Positions 44,741 through 54,640 of a stretch of 64,000 bases of DNA are shown here, in pieces. Source of the stretch: Aquabacterium sp. (GTDB lineage: Bacteria > Pseudomonadota > Gammaproteobacteria > Burkholderiales > Burkholderiaceae_C). Position 1 is the first letter of the stretch, and each line of letters starts with the position of its first letter. Location of the stretch: positions 1 to 64,000 of the forward strand of contig JAHFQM010000003.1 in assembly GCA_023266355.1 (NCBI GenBank), in the 5' to 3' direction. The notes below the pieces were generated by a model. That model was given only the letters and a program-made list of their open reading frames with translations, made no database searches and had not been told where the DNA came from. A program made the position numbers and the translations under genes.

Positions 44741-45667
44741 TCAGACCACGGGCGTCAGCCACTCGGCGTACTTCGGGTTGCGGCCGTTGACGATGTCAAA
44801 GAACGCAGTCTGGATTTTCTCGGTGATCGGGCCGCGCGAGCCGATGCCGATCTCGATGCGGTCGAGCTCGCGGATCGGCGTCACTTCGGCGGCGGTGCCG
44901 GTGAAGAAGGCTTCGTCGGCGATGTAGACCTCGTCGCGGGTGATGCGCTTTTCCTTGATCTCCAGGCCCAGGTCACGGGCGATGGCGAAAATGGTGTTGC
45001 GGGTGATGCCGTTGAGCGCACCGGCCGACAGGTCGGGCGTGTAGATCACGCCGTTCTTGACGATGAAGAGGTTCTCGCCAGCGCCCTCGGACACGAAACC
45101 GGAGGCGTCCAACAGCATGGCCTCGTCGTAGCCATCGTCCGTGGCTTCCATGTTGGCCAGGATGGAGTTGGTGTAGTTGCTCACCGCCTTGGCCTGCGTC
45201 ATCGTGATGTTGACGTGGTGGCGGGTGTAGCTGGAGGTCTTGACGCGGATGCCGCGCTTCATGCCGTCTTCGCCCAGGTAGGCGCCCCAGGTCCAGGCCG
45301 CGACCATCAGGTGCACCTTGGCGCCCTTGGGGCTGACGCCCAGCTTCTCGGAGCCCAGCCACACCAGCGGGCGGATGTAGCCGCTTTCCAGCTTGTTGGC
45401 CTTGATGACGTCGATCTGCGCCTGGCTGACCTCTTCTTGCGTGAAGGGCATGGGCATGCGCAGGATCTTGGCGCTGTTGAACAGGCGCTCGGTGTGCTCG
45501 CGCAGGCGGAAGATGGCCGGACCGTTGACGGTGTTGTAGGCCCGCACGCCTTCGAAGGCGCCGCAGCCGTAGTGCAGCGTGTGCGTCAGGACGTGGATCT
45601 TGGCGTCGCGCCACTCCACCATCTTGCCGTCCATCCAGATTTTGCCGTCGCGGTCGTCCATCGACAT
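44741..45667 (-). CDS. ilvE: Branched-chain amino acid aminotransferase
   Basis: The 308-aa class IV PLP enzyme performs the last step of Leu, Ile and Val synthesis. Visible are HTLHYGCGAFEGVRAYNT, the YIRPLVWLG block, the AKAVSNYTNSILANMEA segment, FVSEGAGENLFIVKNGVIYTP, and FFTGTAAEVTPIREL. I chose ATG 45667; the upstream codons look non-coding. Confidence 0.96.
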   Translation of the reverse strand: MSMDDRDGKIWMDGKMVEWRDAKIHVLTHTLHYGCGAFEGVRAYNTVNGPAIFRLREHTERLFNSAKILRMPMPFTQEEVSQAQIDVIKANKLESGYIRPLVWLGSEKLGVSPKGAKVHLMVAAWTWGAYLGEDGMKRGIRVKTSSYTRHHVNITMTQAKAVSNYTNSILANMEATDDGYDEAMLLDASGFVSEGAGENLFIVKNGVIYTPDLSAGALNGITRNTIFAIARDLGLEIKEKRITRDEVYIADEAFFTGTAAEVTPIRELDRIEIGIGSRGPITEKIQTAFFDIVNGRNPKYAEWLTPVV

Positions 45668-45768
45668 GGGGGTGTCCTTTTCAGTGTCCAGTGTGCACGG
45701 GCTGTGCGCCGACAGGGGGCGCCCATCCAAGCCGTGTCCAGAGCTTTCGATTGTAGCGCCGAGGGCGG

Positions 45769-46980
45769 TCAGCGGCCCAGCGCCAGACGGCGGGTGTGCT
45801 GCGCGATCATGCGCTCCTCGTCGGTGGGGATGACCCACACGGCGACGGCGCTGTCAGCCGCACTGATGCGCAGGCTCTGGCCATCGTCCAGGGCCGATGC
45901 GCCGGCGTTGGCCGCCTCGTCCAGGCGCACACCCAGCCAGGCCGCCTGTGCACAGACCTGCGCGCGGATGGGCGCCGCGTGCTCGCCGATGCCCGCCGTG
46001 AAGACGATGGCGTCCAGCCCGCCCAGCACCGCGGCCAGCGCACCCAGTTCGCGGGTGATGCGGTGCACGTACAGCGCCACCGCCTCCTGCGCTTCCACGC
46101 GGTCGCTGGCCAGCAAGGTGCGCATGTCCGAGGACAAGCCACCCGACACGCCCAGCAGACCGGAATCCTTGTAGAGCAGGCGCTCGATGGCGCGGGCGTC
46201 CATGCCCCGCTCGTCCATCAGCCACAGCAACACGCCGGCGTCCAGGCTGCCGCAGCGCGTGCCCATCATCAGGCCGTCGAGTGCCGTGAAGCCCATGCTG
46301 CTGGCCACGCTGCGCGCGCCTTGCAGGGCGCACATGCTGGCGCCATTGCCCAGGTGCATGACCACGCTGCGGCCCTGCGCGGCGCGCGCATCCACCTGGG
46401 GCAACTGGCTGGCGATGTACTCGTAGGACAGCCCGTGGAAGCCGTAGCGGCGCACGCCGGCGTCGTGCAAGGCGCGCGGCAGGGCAAAGCGCTGGGCCAC
46501 CGGCGGGCAGGTGGTGTGGAAGGCCGTGTCGAAGCAGCCCACCTGCGGCAGGTCGGGCGCCACGCGCTGCAAGGCCCGCACCGGCGCCAGGTTGTGCGGC
46601 TGGTGCAAGGGTGCCAGGGGCACCAGGGTGTCGAGCTCGGCCAGCACGGCGTCGTCGAGCAGCACCGGCGCGTGGAAGTGGGTGCCACCGTGCACGATGC
46701 GGTGACCGACAGCGCACAGCGTGTGGCCTTGCAGGAAGGGCTGGATGGCGTCGAGCAAGAAGCTCAGCGCCTCGTCGTGCCCCAGGCTGCCCGGCCAGTC
46801 GCGCTGCAGCACCACCGTGCCATCGGGCGTGTGGGCCTGCAGGTGCGGGTGCACGCCCAGGCCATCGATCTGCCCATGCAACCAGGCTTCGTCCTGCGCG
46901 CCAGGCGCAGGCGTGGCCGGGAAGAGCGAGAACTTCAGGCTCGACGAGCCCGCGTTGAACACGACGATGGCCTGGCTCAT
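45769..46980 (-). CDS. ackA: Acetate kinase
   Basis: The 403-aa enzyme interconverts acetyl phosphate and acetate with ATP. It has FNAGSSSLKFSLF, VGHRIVHGGTHF, FHGLSYEYIA, VVMHLGNGASMCAL, MGFTALDGLMMGTRCGSLD and the ASKHA end IVFTAGIGEHAAPIR. It overlaps the upstream phosphotransacetylase-like gene by 4 bp (ATGA), so the two form a coupled acyl-CoA/acyl-phosphate/acid pathway. Confidence 0.95.
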   Translation of the reverse strand: MSQAIVVFNAGSSSLKFSLFPATPAPGAQDEAWLHGQIDGLGVHPHLQAHTPDGTVVLQRDWPGSLGHDEALSFLLDAIQPFLQGHTLCAVGHRIVHGGTHFHAPVLLDDAVLAELDTLVPLAPLHQPHNLAPVRALQRVAPDLPQVGCFDTAFHTTCPPVAQRFALPRALHDAGVRRYGFHGLSYEYIASQLPQVDARAAQGRSVVMHLGNGASMCALQGARSVASSMGFTALDGLMMGTRCGSLDAGVLLWLMDERGMDARAIERLLYKDSGLLGVSGGLSSDMRTLLASDRVEAQEAVALYVHRITRELGALAAVLGGLDAIVFTAGIGEHAAPIRAQVCAQAAWLGVRLDEAANAGASALDDGQSLRISAADSAVAVWVIPTDEERMIAQHTRRLALGR

Positions 46981-48368
46981 GCCTGGCCCGCTTTCGCTTG
47001 CTTGGCCGCCTGTGCATGGGCCAGCAACTTGAGGACGGCCGCCGAGGCCAGCCGGGTGCGCACGCTGTCTGCGCGGCTGGTCAGGATCATCGGCACGCGC
47101 GTGCCCAGCACGATGCCCGCGCTGTCGGCGCCCGCCAGGTACTGCAGCTGCTTGGCCACCATGTTGCCCGCCTCCAGGTTGGGCACCACGAGGATGTCGG
47201 CCTGCCCCGCCACTTCGGATGTGATCTTCTTCGTGTGCGCAGCCTCCAGGCTCACGGCGTTGTCGAAGGCCAGGGGCCCATCGACCAAGCCGCCCGTGAT
47301 CTGTCCCCGGTCGGCCATCTTGCACAGCATGGCCGCGTCGATGGTGGCCTGCATCTCGGGGTTGACGGTCTCCACCGCCGCCAGGATGGCCACCTTCGGC
47401 ACCGCCACGCCCAGCACCTGCGCCAGGTCGATGGCGTTTTGCACGATGTCCACCTTGTCCACGATGGTGGGCGCGATGTTGATGGCCGCGTCCGTCACCA
47501 GCAGCATGCGCGGGTAGGCCGGCACGTCCATCACGAAGACGTGGCTGATGCGCCGCCCCGTGCGCAGCCCCGTGGCCGAAGGCACCACCGCCGCCATCAG
47601 CTCGTCGGTGTGCAAGCTGCCCTTCATGAGCGCCTGCACCTCGCCACTGCGCGCCATGGCCACGGCCACCTCGGCCGCCGCGTGGCTGTGCTCGGTGTGC
47701 ACCACGCGGTAGCCCGTCAGGTCCAGGCCCTCGGCCTGGGCCACGGCCTGGATCTTGGCCTGCGGCCCCACCAGCACGGGCGTGATCATGCCGTGGCGGG
47801 CGGCCTCCAGCGCACCGCGCAAGGCGCTGGCATCGCAGGGGTGGACCACCGCGCAGCTGACCGGCGGCAGGGGCGCGCATTCGCGGAACAGTCGGCCGAA
47901 GACATCGTTGCGGCGCAGCACCACATCGACCGGGTCGCGCTCGTCCACCGTCTGCTGGGTGGACGGCGCCCGCACCGTGATCGCGCCACTGAGCAAGAGG
48001 GCGTCGGCGTGGCGCACCTGGCAATCGAAGGTCAGTTGGTCGGGCGCTTGCTTCTCCACCACCGTGACCGTGGCCATCAGCGCATCGCCCATGCGGGCCG
48101 TGCCGCCGTACACCAGCTGGTGCGAGAGGATGACGGTGCCAGGCCCCGGCAGCTGGCGCTTGAGCATGCCGTGGACCAGGGCCTCGGCGCTCACGCCCTC
48201 GCACACCGGGCCCTCCCCGGCCTCTGCGCCGTCGCGGGGCGCGAAGGGGTTGGCCTCGCCCGACACCAGGGCCATCAACTCCACCTCGTGGCGCGTCACC
48301 GTGTGGTGGATCACCAGCGAGGCGCCGATGTCGATCTGGTCGAAAGTCAGGTTGGTCAAGGCGCTCAT
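46977..48368 (-). CDS. MaoC-like/phosphate acetyltransferase two-domain protein
   Basis: At 463 aa it joins an N-terminal MaoC hot-dog domain (about residues 1-150) to a C-terminal phosphotransacetylase domain. The latter shows LRGALEAARHGMITPVLVGP, LMKGSLHTDELMAAVV, MDVPAYPRMLLVTDAAINIAP and DILVVPNLEAGNMVAKQLQYLAGA. The MaoC catalytic Asp and His of the SGDxNPxH motif appear as SGEANPFA, so hydratase activity is doubtful. It would supply acyl phosphate to AckA. I chose ATG 48368; ATG 48422 in frame is an alternative. Confidence 0.88.
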   Translation of the reverse strand: MSALTNLTFDQIDIGASLVIHHTVTRHEVELMALVSGEANPFAPRDGAEAGEGPVCEGVSAEALVHGMLKRQLPGPGTVILSHQLVYGGTARMGDALMATVTVVEKQAPDQLTFDCQVRHADALLLSGAITVRAPSTQQTVDERDPVDVVLRRNDVFGRLFRECAPLPPVSCAVVHPCDASALRGALEAARHGMITPVLVGPQAKIQAVAQAEGLDLTGYRVVHTEHSHAAAEVAVAMARSGEVQALMKGSLHTDELMAAVVPSATGLRTGRRISHVFVMDVPAYPRMLLVTDAAINIAPTIVDKVDIVQNAIDLAQVLGVAVPKVAILAAVETVNPEMQATIDAAMLCKMADRGQITGGLVDGPLAFDNAVSLEAAHTKKITSEVAGQADILVVPNLEAGNMVAKQLQYLAGADSAGIVLGTRVPMILTSRADSVRTRLASAAVLKLLAHAQAAKQAKAGQA

Positions 48369-48597
48369 GGCAAGTTCAGCGGTTTCTGCAAGTTCGGGCT
48401 GGCGGTTCAGGCTGGGGGACATCGCGTGCAGCCCATCGTCAGGCGGCGGTGTGACAAGCATATGGCCTGGCTGGCGCGTGCGCGGGCGGTGCCACATCCT
48501 CGCGCGGCTGTCTTGATCCAGGTCCAATCCCGCACGCTTTGGCAGGGCATGGATTTCCCGCCTGACGCCTCAAGACGACTGGTCATATTCTTTGCCC

Positions 48598-49215
48598 ATG
48601 CCCCGCACCGCCGACAAGACCGACATCCCGCGCCGCCTCGCCGAGGCCGGCTACCTGCTGTTCACCCGCTTTGGCTACAACGCCACCGGCATCCAGCAGA
48701 TCACGGACCAGGCCGGCGTGCCCAAAGGCTCTTTCTACAACCACTTCGACAGCAAAGACGCCTTCGCCGCCCAGATCATCCGCAACTACGCGGCCTGGGT
48801 CGACCAAGCCTGGGCGCAATGCCTGGCCGACGCACCGCCCGACGCGCTGGGCGCCATCCGCCACACCTTCACGCGCTTCATCGCGCACCACGGCAACACC
48901 CAATGCCAGGGCTGCCTGGTGGGCAACTTCGCCGCCGAAGTGGCCGAATCCAGCGCCAACTGCCGCGCCGTGCTGCAGGCCTGCATGGACGCCTGGCGCG
49001 TTCGCCTGGCCGAGCTCATCGCCCGCGCCCAGCAAGAAGGCAGCGTGCGCCGTGACGTCGATGCCGCCGTGCTGTCGGCCCTGTTCTGGGACGCCTGGGA
49101 AGGCGCCTTGCTGCGCATGAAGATCGCGCAATCCACCGACCCGCTCCAGCAGACCACGCACCTGCTGATCGACCACCTGCTCGCCCAGCCGACCCGCGCT
49201 GACGCACGCATCTGA
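48598..49215 (+). CDS. TetR-family repressor, NemR-like
   Basis: The 205-aa protein has an N-terminal HTH (IPRRLAEAGYLLFTRFGYNATGIQQITDQAGVPKGSFYNHF) and an effector domain with a Cys pair in NTQCQGCLVGNFAAEVAES. This is as in regulators of electrophile-responsive genes. The alkene reductase gene follows 62 bp later on the same strand, the nemR-nemA arrangement. It likely represses that gene. The start ATG 48598 is preceded by an in-frame TTG. Confidence 0.88.
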   Translation: MPRTADKTDIPRRLAEAGYLLFTRFGYNATGIQQITDQAGVPKGSFYNHFDSKDAFAAQIIRNYAAWVDQAWAQCLADAPPDALGAIRHTFTRFIAHHGNTQCQGCLVGNFAAEVAESSANCRAVLQACMDAWRVRLAELIARAQQEGSVRRDVDAAVLSALFWDAWEGALLRMKIAQSTDPLQQTTHLLIDHLLAQPTRADARI

Positions 49216-49277
49216 CCCGCCTCAACCCCCCGCGCCCCACCCTGGCGCACCCTTCCTCACCCGCTTTGGAGCTTGCC

Positions 49278-50363
49278 ATGACCGCATCCCTCTTCCAGCC
49301 CGTTCGCCTCGGCGACATCACCCTGTCCAACCGCATGGCCATGGCCCCGCTGACGCGCAACCGCGCCGAAGAAGGCAACGTCCCCGGTCCCATGACCGTC
49401 GAGTACTACGCCCAGCGCGCCAGTGTCGGCCTGATCATCGCCGAAGCCACCCAGGTGTCGGCCCAGGCCCAAGGCTACGTGGCCACGCCCGGCGTGCACA
49501 CGCCCGAGCAGATCGCCGGCTGGCGCAAAGTGACCGACGCCGTCCACGCCAAGGGCGGCAAGATCTTCGTGCAGCTGTGGCACACCGGCCGCATGTCGCA
49601 CACCGCCTTCCAACCGGGTGAAAAAGCCCCGGTCGCGCCCTCGGCCATCCGCGCCAAGGCCAAGACCTACATCCCCGGCGCCGGCTACGTGGACACCTCC
49701 GAACCGCGCGCCCTGGAAACGGCCGAGATCGCCGGCATCGTGGACGACTTCCGCACGGCCGCCCGCCACGCCATCGAAGCCGGCTTTGACGGCATCGAAA
49801 TCCACGGCGCCCACGGCTACCTGCTCGACGCCTTCCTGCGCGACGGCGCGAACCACCGCACCGACGCCTACGGCGGCAGCATCGAGAACCGCGCCCGCTT
49901 CCTGGTCGAAGTGATGGCCGCCGTGATCGGCGAAATCGGCGCCAGCAAGGTCGGCATCCGCATCTCGCCCGTCTCGCCCGTCAACGACTCCAACGAAAGC
50001 AACCCACAGCCGCTGTTCGAGCACGTCGTGCGCGAGCTGGAAAAGCTGCACCCGGTGTACATCCACGTCGTTGAAGGCGCCACCGGAGGCCCGCGCGACA
50101 ACGCACCCTTCGACTACGCCGCCCTGCGCAAGCTCTACAGCGGCGTCTGGATGGTCAACAACGGCTACACCAAGGACATGGCCGAGCAGGCTGTCACCAG
50201 CGGCCACGCCGACCTGGTCTCCTTCGGCCGCGCCATGATCACCAACCCCGACCTGGTGCGTCGCTTCCAGGAGAGCGCCCCGCTCAACGAGCTGTTCGCC
50301 GATGCCCCCCTGTACGGCGGCCAAGGCCCCCACGGCTACACCGACTACCCGGCATTGGCCTGA
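49278..50363 (+). CDS. nemA: Old Yellow Enzyme family alkene reductase
   Basis: The 361-aa FMN enzyme has LSNRMAMAPLTRNRA, IIAEATQVSAQAQGY, FVQLWHTGRMSH, and FDGIEIHGAHGYLLDAFLRDGANHRTDAYGGSIENRARF containing the substrate-binding His-Asn/His region. VVNNGY- and FGRAMITNPDLVRRF-type ends follow. It reduces activated alkenes and other electrophiles such as N-ethylmaleimide with NAD(P)H. The TetR gene upstream probably controls it, and a strong terminator lies downstream. Confidence 0.94.
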   Translation: MTASLFQPVRLGDITLSNRMAMAPLTRNRAEEGNVPGPMTVEYYAQRASVGLIIAEATQVSAQAQGYVATPGVHTPEQIAGWRKVTDAVHAKGGKIFVQLWHTGRMSHTAFQPGEKAPVAPSAIRAKAKTYIPGAGYVDTSEPRALETAEIAGIVDDFRTAARHAIEAGFDGIEIHGAHGYLLDAFLRDGANHRTDAYGGSIENRARFLVEVMAAVIGEIGASKVGIRISPVSPVNDSNESNPQPLFEHVVRELEKLHPVYIHVVEGATGGPRDNAPFDYAALRKLYSGVWMVNNGYTKDMAEQAVTSGHADLVSFGRAMITNPDLVRRFQESAPLNELFADAPLYGGQGPHGYTDYPALA

Positions 50364-50457
50364 TGCGGTTCGGCATGGCGCACCGAGAGCGCCATGCCAA
50401 CGCCAGCGACGTCACCACGCCAACGACACCTGCGCTCAGACACTGCGCTCAGGCAAC

Positions 50458-50484
50458 AAAAAAGCCACCCGAGGGTGGCTTTTT
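50458..50484 (+). terminator. Rho-independent terminator after nemA
   Basis: AAAGCCACCC-GA-GGGTGGCTTT forms a compact stem with flanking A and T runs, so it can also stop minus-strand transcription from the tRNA genes. Confidence 0.9.
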
Positions 50485-50521
50485 GCTGTGCACTGCAGAC
50501 CGAAGTTTGCAGGCGACGTGT

Positions 50522-50598
<77 letters not shown>

Positions 50599-50711
50599 AC
50601 AGGATGTGGTTGTCACGACCGCGGTGCCTGGGCATCGCTTGACGTGCTGGTGACCATGGTGCCGAACACTGCAGTGAACTCACTGCGTGACAGCACATGA
50701 TCCGAATGATT

Positions 50712-50788
<77 letters not shown>

Positions 50789-50867
50789 ACTGAGACTTAG
50801 ATTATGGCACATCTTTGACAGTTTGACCAGCCGCCCCTGCAATAAAGCGAAAGGGGCTGGCCCCAAG

Positions 50868-50902
50868 AAAAAACCCGCGACGCGCAAGGCGTGGCGGGTT
50901 TT
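50868..50902 (-). terminator. Terminator of the ribosomal protein operon
   Basis: On the minus strand AAAACCCGCCACGCC pairs with GGCG...GCGGGTTTTTT-type sequence and ends in a T-run, 45 bp after the rplQ stop. It closes the spc-alpha transcript. Confidence 0.85.
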
Positions 50903-50946
50903 GACGCGAGCCCCAAGCGCACGAAGCGCCAAGGGCCTGCAGCAGC

Positions 50947-51342
50947 TCATTCAGCAGCGGTGTCGTCGGCAGCGGCGCCGTCGTGGCTGCGCTCAACCAG
51001 CTCCATGAAGGCCATCGGAGCGTTGTCGCCCACGCGGAAGCCCATCTTCAGGATGCGGGTGTAGCCGCCGGGACGCTTGGCGAACAGCGGGCCCAGCACG
51101 TCGAACAGCTTGACCACGTTGTCGCGGTTGCGCAGGCGGTCGAAAGCCAGACGGCGGTTGGCCACGGTCGGGACCTTGGCCAGGGTGATCAGCGGCTCGA
51201 CGATGCGACGCAGTTCCTTGGCCTTGGGCACGGTGGTCTTGATGGCCTCGTGCTCGATCAGCGAGTTGCACATGTTGCGGAACATGGCAGCGCGGTGAGA
51301 CGAAGTGCGGTTCAGTTTACGGAGTCCGTTTCCGTGACGCAT
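50947..51342 (-). CDS. rplQ: Large ribosomal subunit protein L17
   Basis: The 131-aa protein starts [20 protein letters not shown] and has [19 protein letters not shown] and [19 protein letters not shown], all typical of L17. It is the last gene of the alpha operon, downstream of rpoA, followed by a terminator. Confidence 0.97.
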   Translation of the reverse strand: MRHGNGLRKLNRTSSHRAAMFRNMCNSLIEHEAIKTTVPKAKELRRIVEPLITLAKVPTVANRRLAFDRLRNRDNVVKLFDVLGPLFAKRPGGYTRILKMGFRVGDNAPMAFMELVERSHDGAAADDTAAE

Positions 51343-51438
51343 GGTGCTTTCCTTTCATTATCAAAACCGACGGCCGTTTCAAGGTACCGCCGGGTGCACC
51401 GGATGCCCCGTTCACCGGGTGCATCCACTTTCAAAAAA

Positions 51439-52425
51439 TCAACGCTTGTCCAGACCTTGCGGCGGCCAGGCTTCCAGGCGCGAGCCCAGGGCCAGACCAC
51501 GCGACGCCAGCACTTCCTTGATCTCGTTGAGCGACTTGCGACCCAGGTTCGGGGTCTTGAGCAGCTCGGTCTCGGTGCGCTGGATGAGGTCGCCGATGTA
51601 GTAGATGTTCTCGGCCTTGAGGCAGTTGGCCGAGCGAACGGTGAGTTCGAGCTCGTCCACCGGGCGCAGCAGGATCGGATCGAAGTGCTGGGCCGACTTG
51701 GCCGGCGCATCGAAAGCGGCGATCTCGCTGCCTTCCAGCTGCGCGAACACAGCCAGCTGCTCCACCAGGATCTTGGCCGAAGCACGGATCGCTTCCTCGG
51801 GCGAGATGGCGCCGTTGGTTTCGATCTCCATGACCAGCTTGTCCAGGTCGGTGCGCTGTTCCACACGGGCGCTTTCGACCGTGTAGCTCACGCGGCGAAC
51901 CGGCGAGAACGAAGCGTCCAGCACGATGCGGCCGATGGCCTTGCTCGACTCTTCACCATAGCGGCGGATGTTGCCAGGCACGTAACCGCGGCCCTTTTCC
52001 ACCTTGATCTGCATGTCCAGCTTGCCGCCGGCAGACAGATGTGCGATCACGTGGTTCGGGTTGACGATCTCGATGTCGTGGGGCGTCTGGATGTCGGCCG
52101 CGGTCACGGGGCCTTCGCCATCCTTGCGCAGCACCAGGGTGACTTCGTCACGGTTGTGCAGACGGAACACCACGCCCTTGAGGTTCAGCATGATGTGAAC
52201 GACGTCTTCTTGCACGCCATCGATGGCCGAGTACTCGTGCAGCACGCCGGCGATGGTGACTTCCGTGGGTGCGAAACCGACCATCGACGACAGCAGCACG
52301 CGGCGCAGCGCGTTGCCGAGGGTGTGGCCATAGCCACGCTCAAACGGTTCGAGCGTGACCTTGGCGCGGTGACCGCCGAGCGGCTCCACCTGGATGGCTT
52401 TGGGTTTCAGCAAATTCGTTTGCAT
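51439..52425 (-). CDS. rpoA: RNA polymerase alpha subunit
   Basis: The 328-aa protein has the N-terminal assembly domain ([27 protein letters not shown]) and the C-terminal domain ([49 protein letters not shown]), which binds UP elements and activators. A conserved length and a position between rpsD and rplQ support the call. Confidence 0.98.
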   Translation of the reverse strand: MQTNLLKPKAIQVEPLGGHRAKVTLEPFERGYGHTLGNALRRVLLSSMVGFAPTEVTIAGVLHEYSAIDGVQEDVVHIMLNLKGVVFRLHNRDEVTLVLRKDGEGPVTAADIQTPHDIEIVNPNHVIAHLSAGGKLDMQIKVEKGRGYVPGNIRRYGEESSKAIGRIVLDASFSPVRRVSYTVESARVEQRTDLDKLVMEIETNGAISPEEAIRASAKILVEQLAVFAQLEGSEIAAFDAPAKSAQHFDPILLRPVDELELTVRSANCLKAENIYYIGDLIQRTETELLKTPNLGRKSLNEIKEVLASRGLALGSRLEAWPPQGLDKR

Positions 52426-52591
52426 GAGGTCTTCCTGTCATTACCCTCGGCTCGTTACACCGATAAGGCTGCTGGACCAACCGAGGCGGATGCCTCGGCG
52501 CGAAAAACACATGCCGCTGGGCCCGAAAGCCAAACGGCACAAGGCCACGCCGCACGTTCCGAAGGACCGTGCCGCGCAGCCATGAGAGACA

Positions 52592-53215
<624 letters not shown>

Positions 53216-53500
53216 GTTTCGTGTCCTTGTTAGATCTGACGTCGCCCCGTCGGAAAGGCGGGCGCGGCGCGAGTCTGGCTGACGCGGTCATCCAGACGGT
53301 GGGCTTCGAGAAACAAGCAAACCGCCGTGTGACAAAGCACAAAGCGGTTGGCCATTCGGAGAACTTGCCAGTATAGCAAGAAAAGCTGCTTTTCCAGAAA
53401 CCCCGTCGGGTGACTCGGAAAAACAGCCTGGTTGGCACCGCCCGCGCAAGCGCTGACGGCACCAGATGCAGGCAGGCCTTGCAGCCCGCCCACCATCACA

Positions 53501-53905
53501 TCAGATGCGGCGACGCTTCTGAGGACGGCAACCGTTGTGCGGCACCGGGGTCACGTCCGAGATCGAGTTGATCCGGATGCCCAGCGACGCCAGGGCGCGA
53601 ACCGAAGACTCGCGACCAGGACCGGGGCCCTTGATCTCGACGTCCAGGTTCTTGATGCCTTGCTCTTGAGCCGCGCGACCAGCCACTTCGGCAGCCACCT
53701 GGGCAGCGAAGGGGGTGGACTTGCGCGAGCCCTTGAAACCCTGACCACCCGACGAAGCCCAGGACAGGGCATTGCCCTGACGGTCCGTGATGGTGATGAT
53801 GGTGTTGTTGAACGAAGCGTGCACGTGGGCGATGCCGTCCGCAATGTTCTTGCGGACCTTCTTGCTCACACGACGGGCAGCGCTGTTCGCAGGTGCTTTT
53901 GCCAT
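53501..53905 (-). CDS. rpsK: Small ribosomal subunit protein S11
   Basis: The 134-aa protein shows [41 protein letters not shown] and the C-terminal [18 protein letters not shown], all standard for S11. It lies on the platform of the 30S subunit. rpsM is 36 bp upstream. Confidence 0.98.
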   Translation of the reverse strand: MAKAPANSAARRVSKKVRKNIADGIAHVHASFNNTIITITDRQGNALSWASSGGQGFKGSRKSTPFAAQVAAEVAGRAAQEQGIKNLDVEIKGPGPGRESSVRALASLGIRINSISDVTPVPHNGCRPQKRRRI

Positions 53906-53941
53906 GATGTATCTCTTTCGAACTCAGTCAACCAGCGCAGA

Positions 53942-54304
53942 TCACTTCTTGCCAGCAATCGCCTTGCGCGGACCCTTGCGGGTGCGTGCATTCGTGCGGG
54001 TGCGTTGACCGCGCATCGGCAGGCCACGGCGATGGCGGAAGCCGCGATAGCAGCCCAGGTCCATCAGGCGCTTGATGTTCATCGAGAGCTCGCGGCGCAG
54101 GTCACCTTCGATGGTGAGCTTACCCACTTCTTCCCGAATCTTCTCGAGGTCGCCGTCGGTCAATTCCTTGATCTTCTTGTTGAAGGGAATGCCCGCAGCC
54201 GTGCAGATTTTCTGCGCGGTGGTGCGACCGATGCCGTAGATCGAAGTCAGACCGATTTCGGTGTGCTTGTGCGGCGGAATGTTGATGCCAGCAATACGTG
54301 CCAT
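53942..54304 (-). CDS. rpsM: Small ribosomal subunit protein S13
   Basis: The 120-aa protein starts [20 protein letters not shown] and has the helix-two-turn-helix [17 protein letters not shown]. The basic tail is [20 protein letters not shown]. It contacts the 50S subunit and P-site tRNA. It is first of the alpha-operon genes after rpmJ. Confidence 0.98.
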   Translation of the reverse strand: MARIAGINIPPHKHTEIGLTSIYGIGRTTAQKICTAAGIPFNKKIKELTDGDLEKIREEVGKLTIEGDLRRELSMNIKRLMDLGCYRGFRHRRGLPMRGQRTRTNARTRKGPRKAIAGKK

Positions 54305-54345
54305 AAAGTCCTCTGAACGCGTGTGTCGTCGCTACGTCAGGCCAA

Positions 54346-54459
54346 TCAGCCTTGACGCTGCTTGTGACGCGGGTCGGTGCAGATCACGCGAACCACACCC
54401 TTGCGACGGATGATTTTGCAATTGCGGCACATCTTCTTGACGGATGCCGAAACTTTCAT
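54346..54459 (-). CDS. rpmJ: Large ribosomal subunit protein L36
   Basis: The 37-aa reading frame encodes [20 protein letters not shown] and ends DPRHKQRQG. It carries the C-x-x-C, C, H zinc ligands of the C-plus L36 form. It lies between rpsM and secY. infA, usually next to it, is not present. Confidence 0.96.
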   Translation of the reverse strand: MKVSASVKKMCRNCKIIRRKGVVRVICTDPRHKQRQG

Positions 54460-54640
54460 GGTCTTCTCCTGAACCGCAGAACTGCTCTGCGGAAATTCGC
54501 CCACGTTTCCGGGGTCACTTCACTCTCAAGCTCACCTCGCCCGGAACACGATGCGAGCACGAATCAACTCTCGGAACACCCTGTTTGCATGGACACCATC
54601 GGGGTGTCCCCTGCCACCGGGGCCCAGCGCCGAACTGAAA

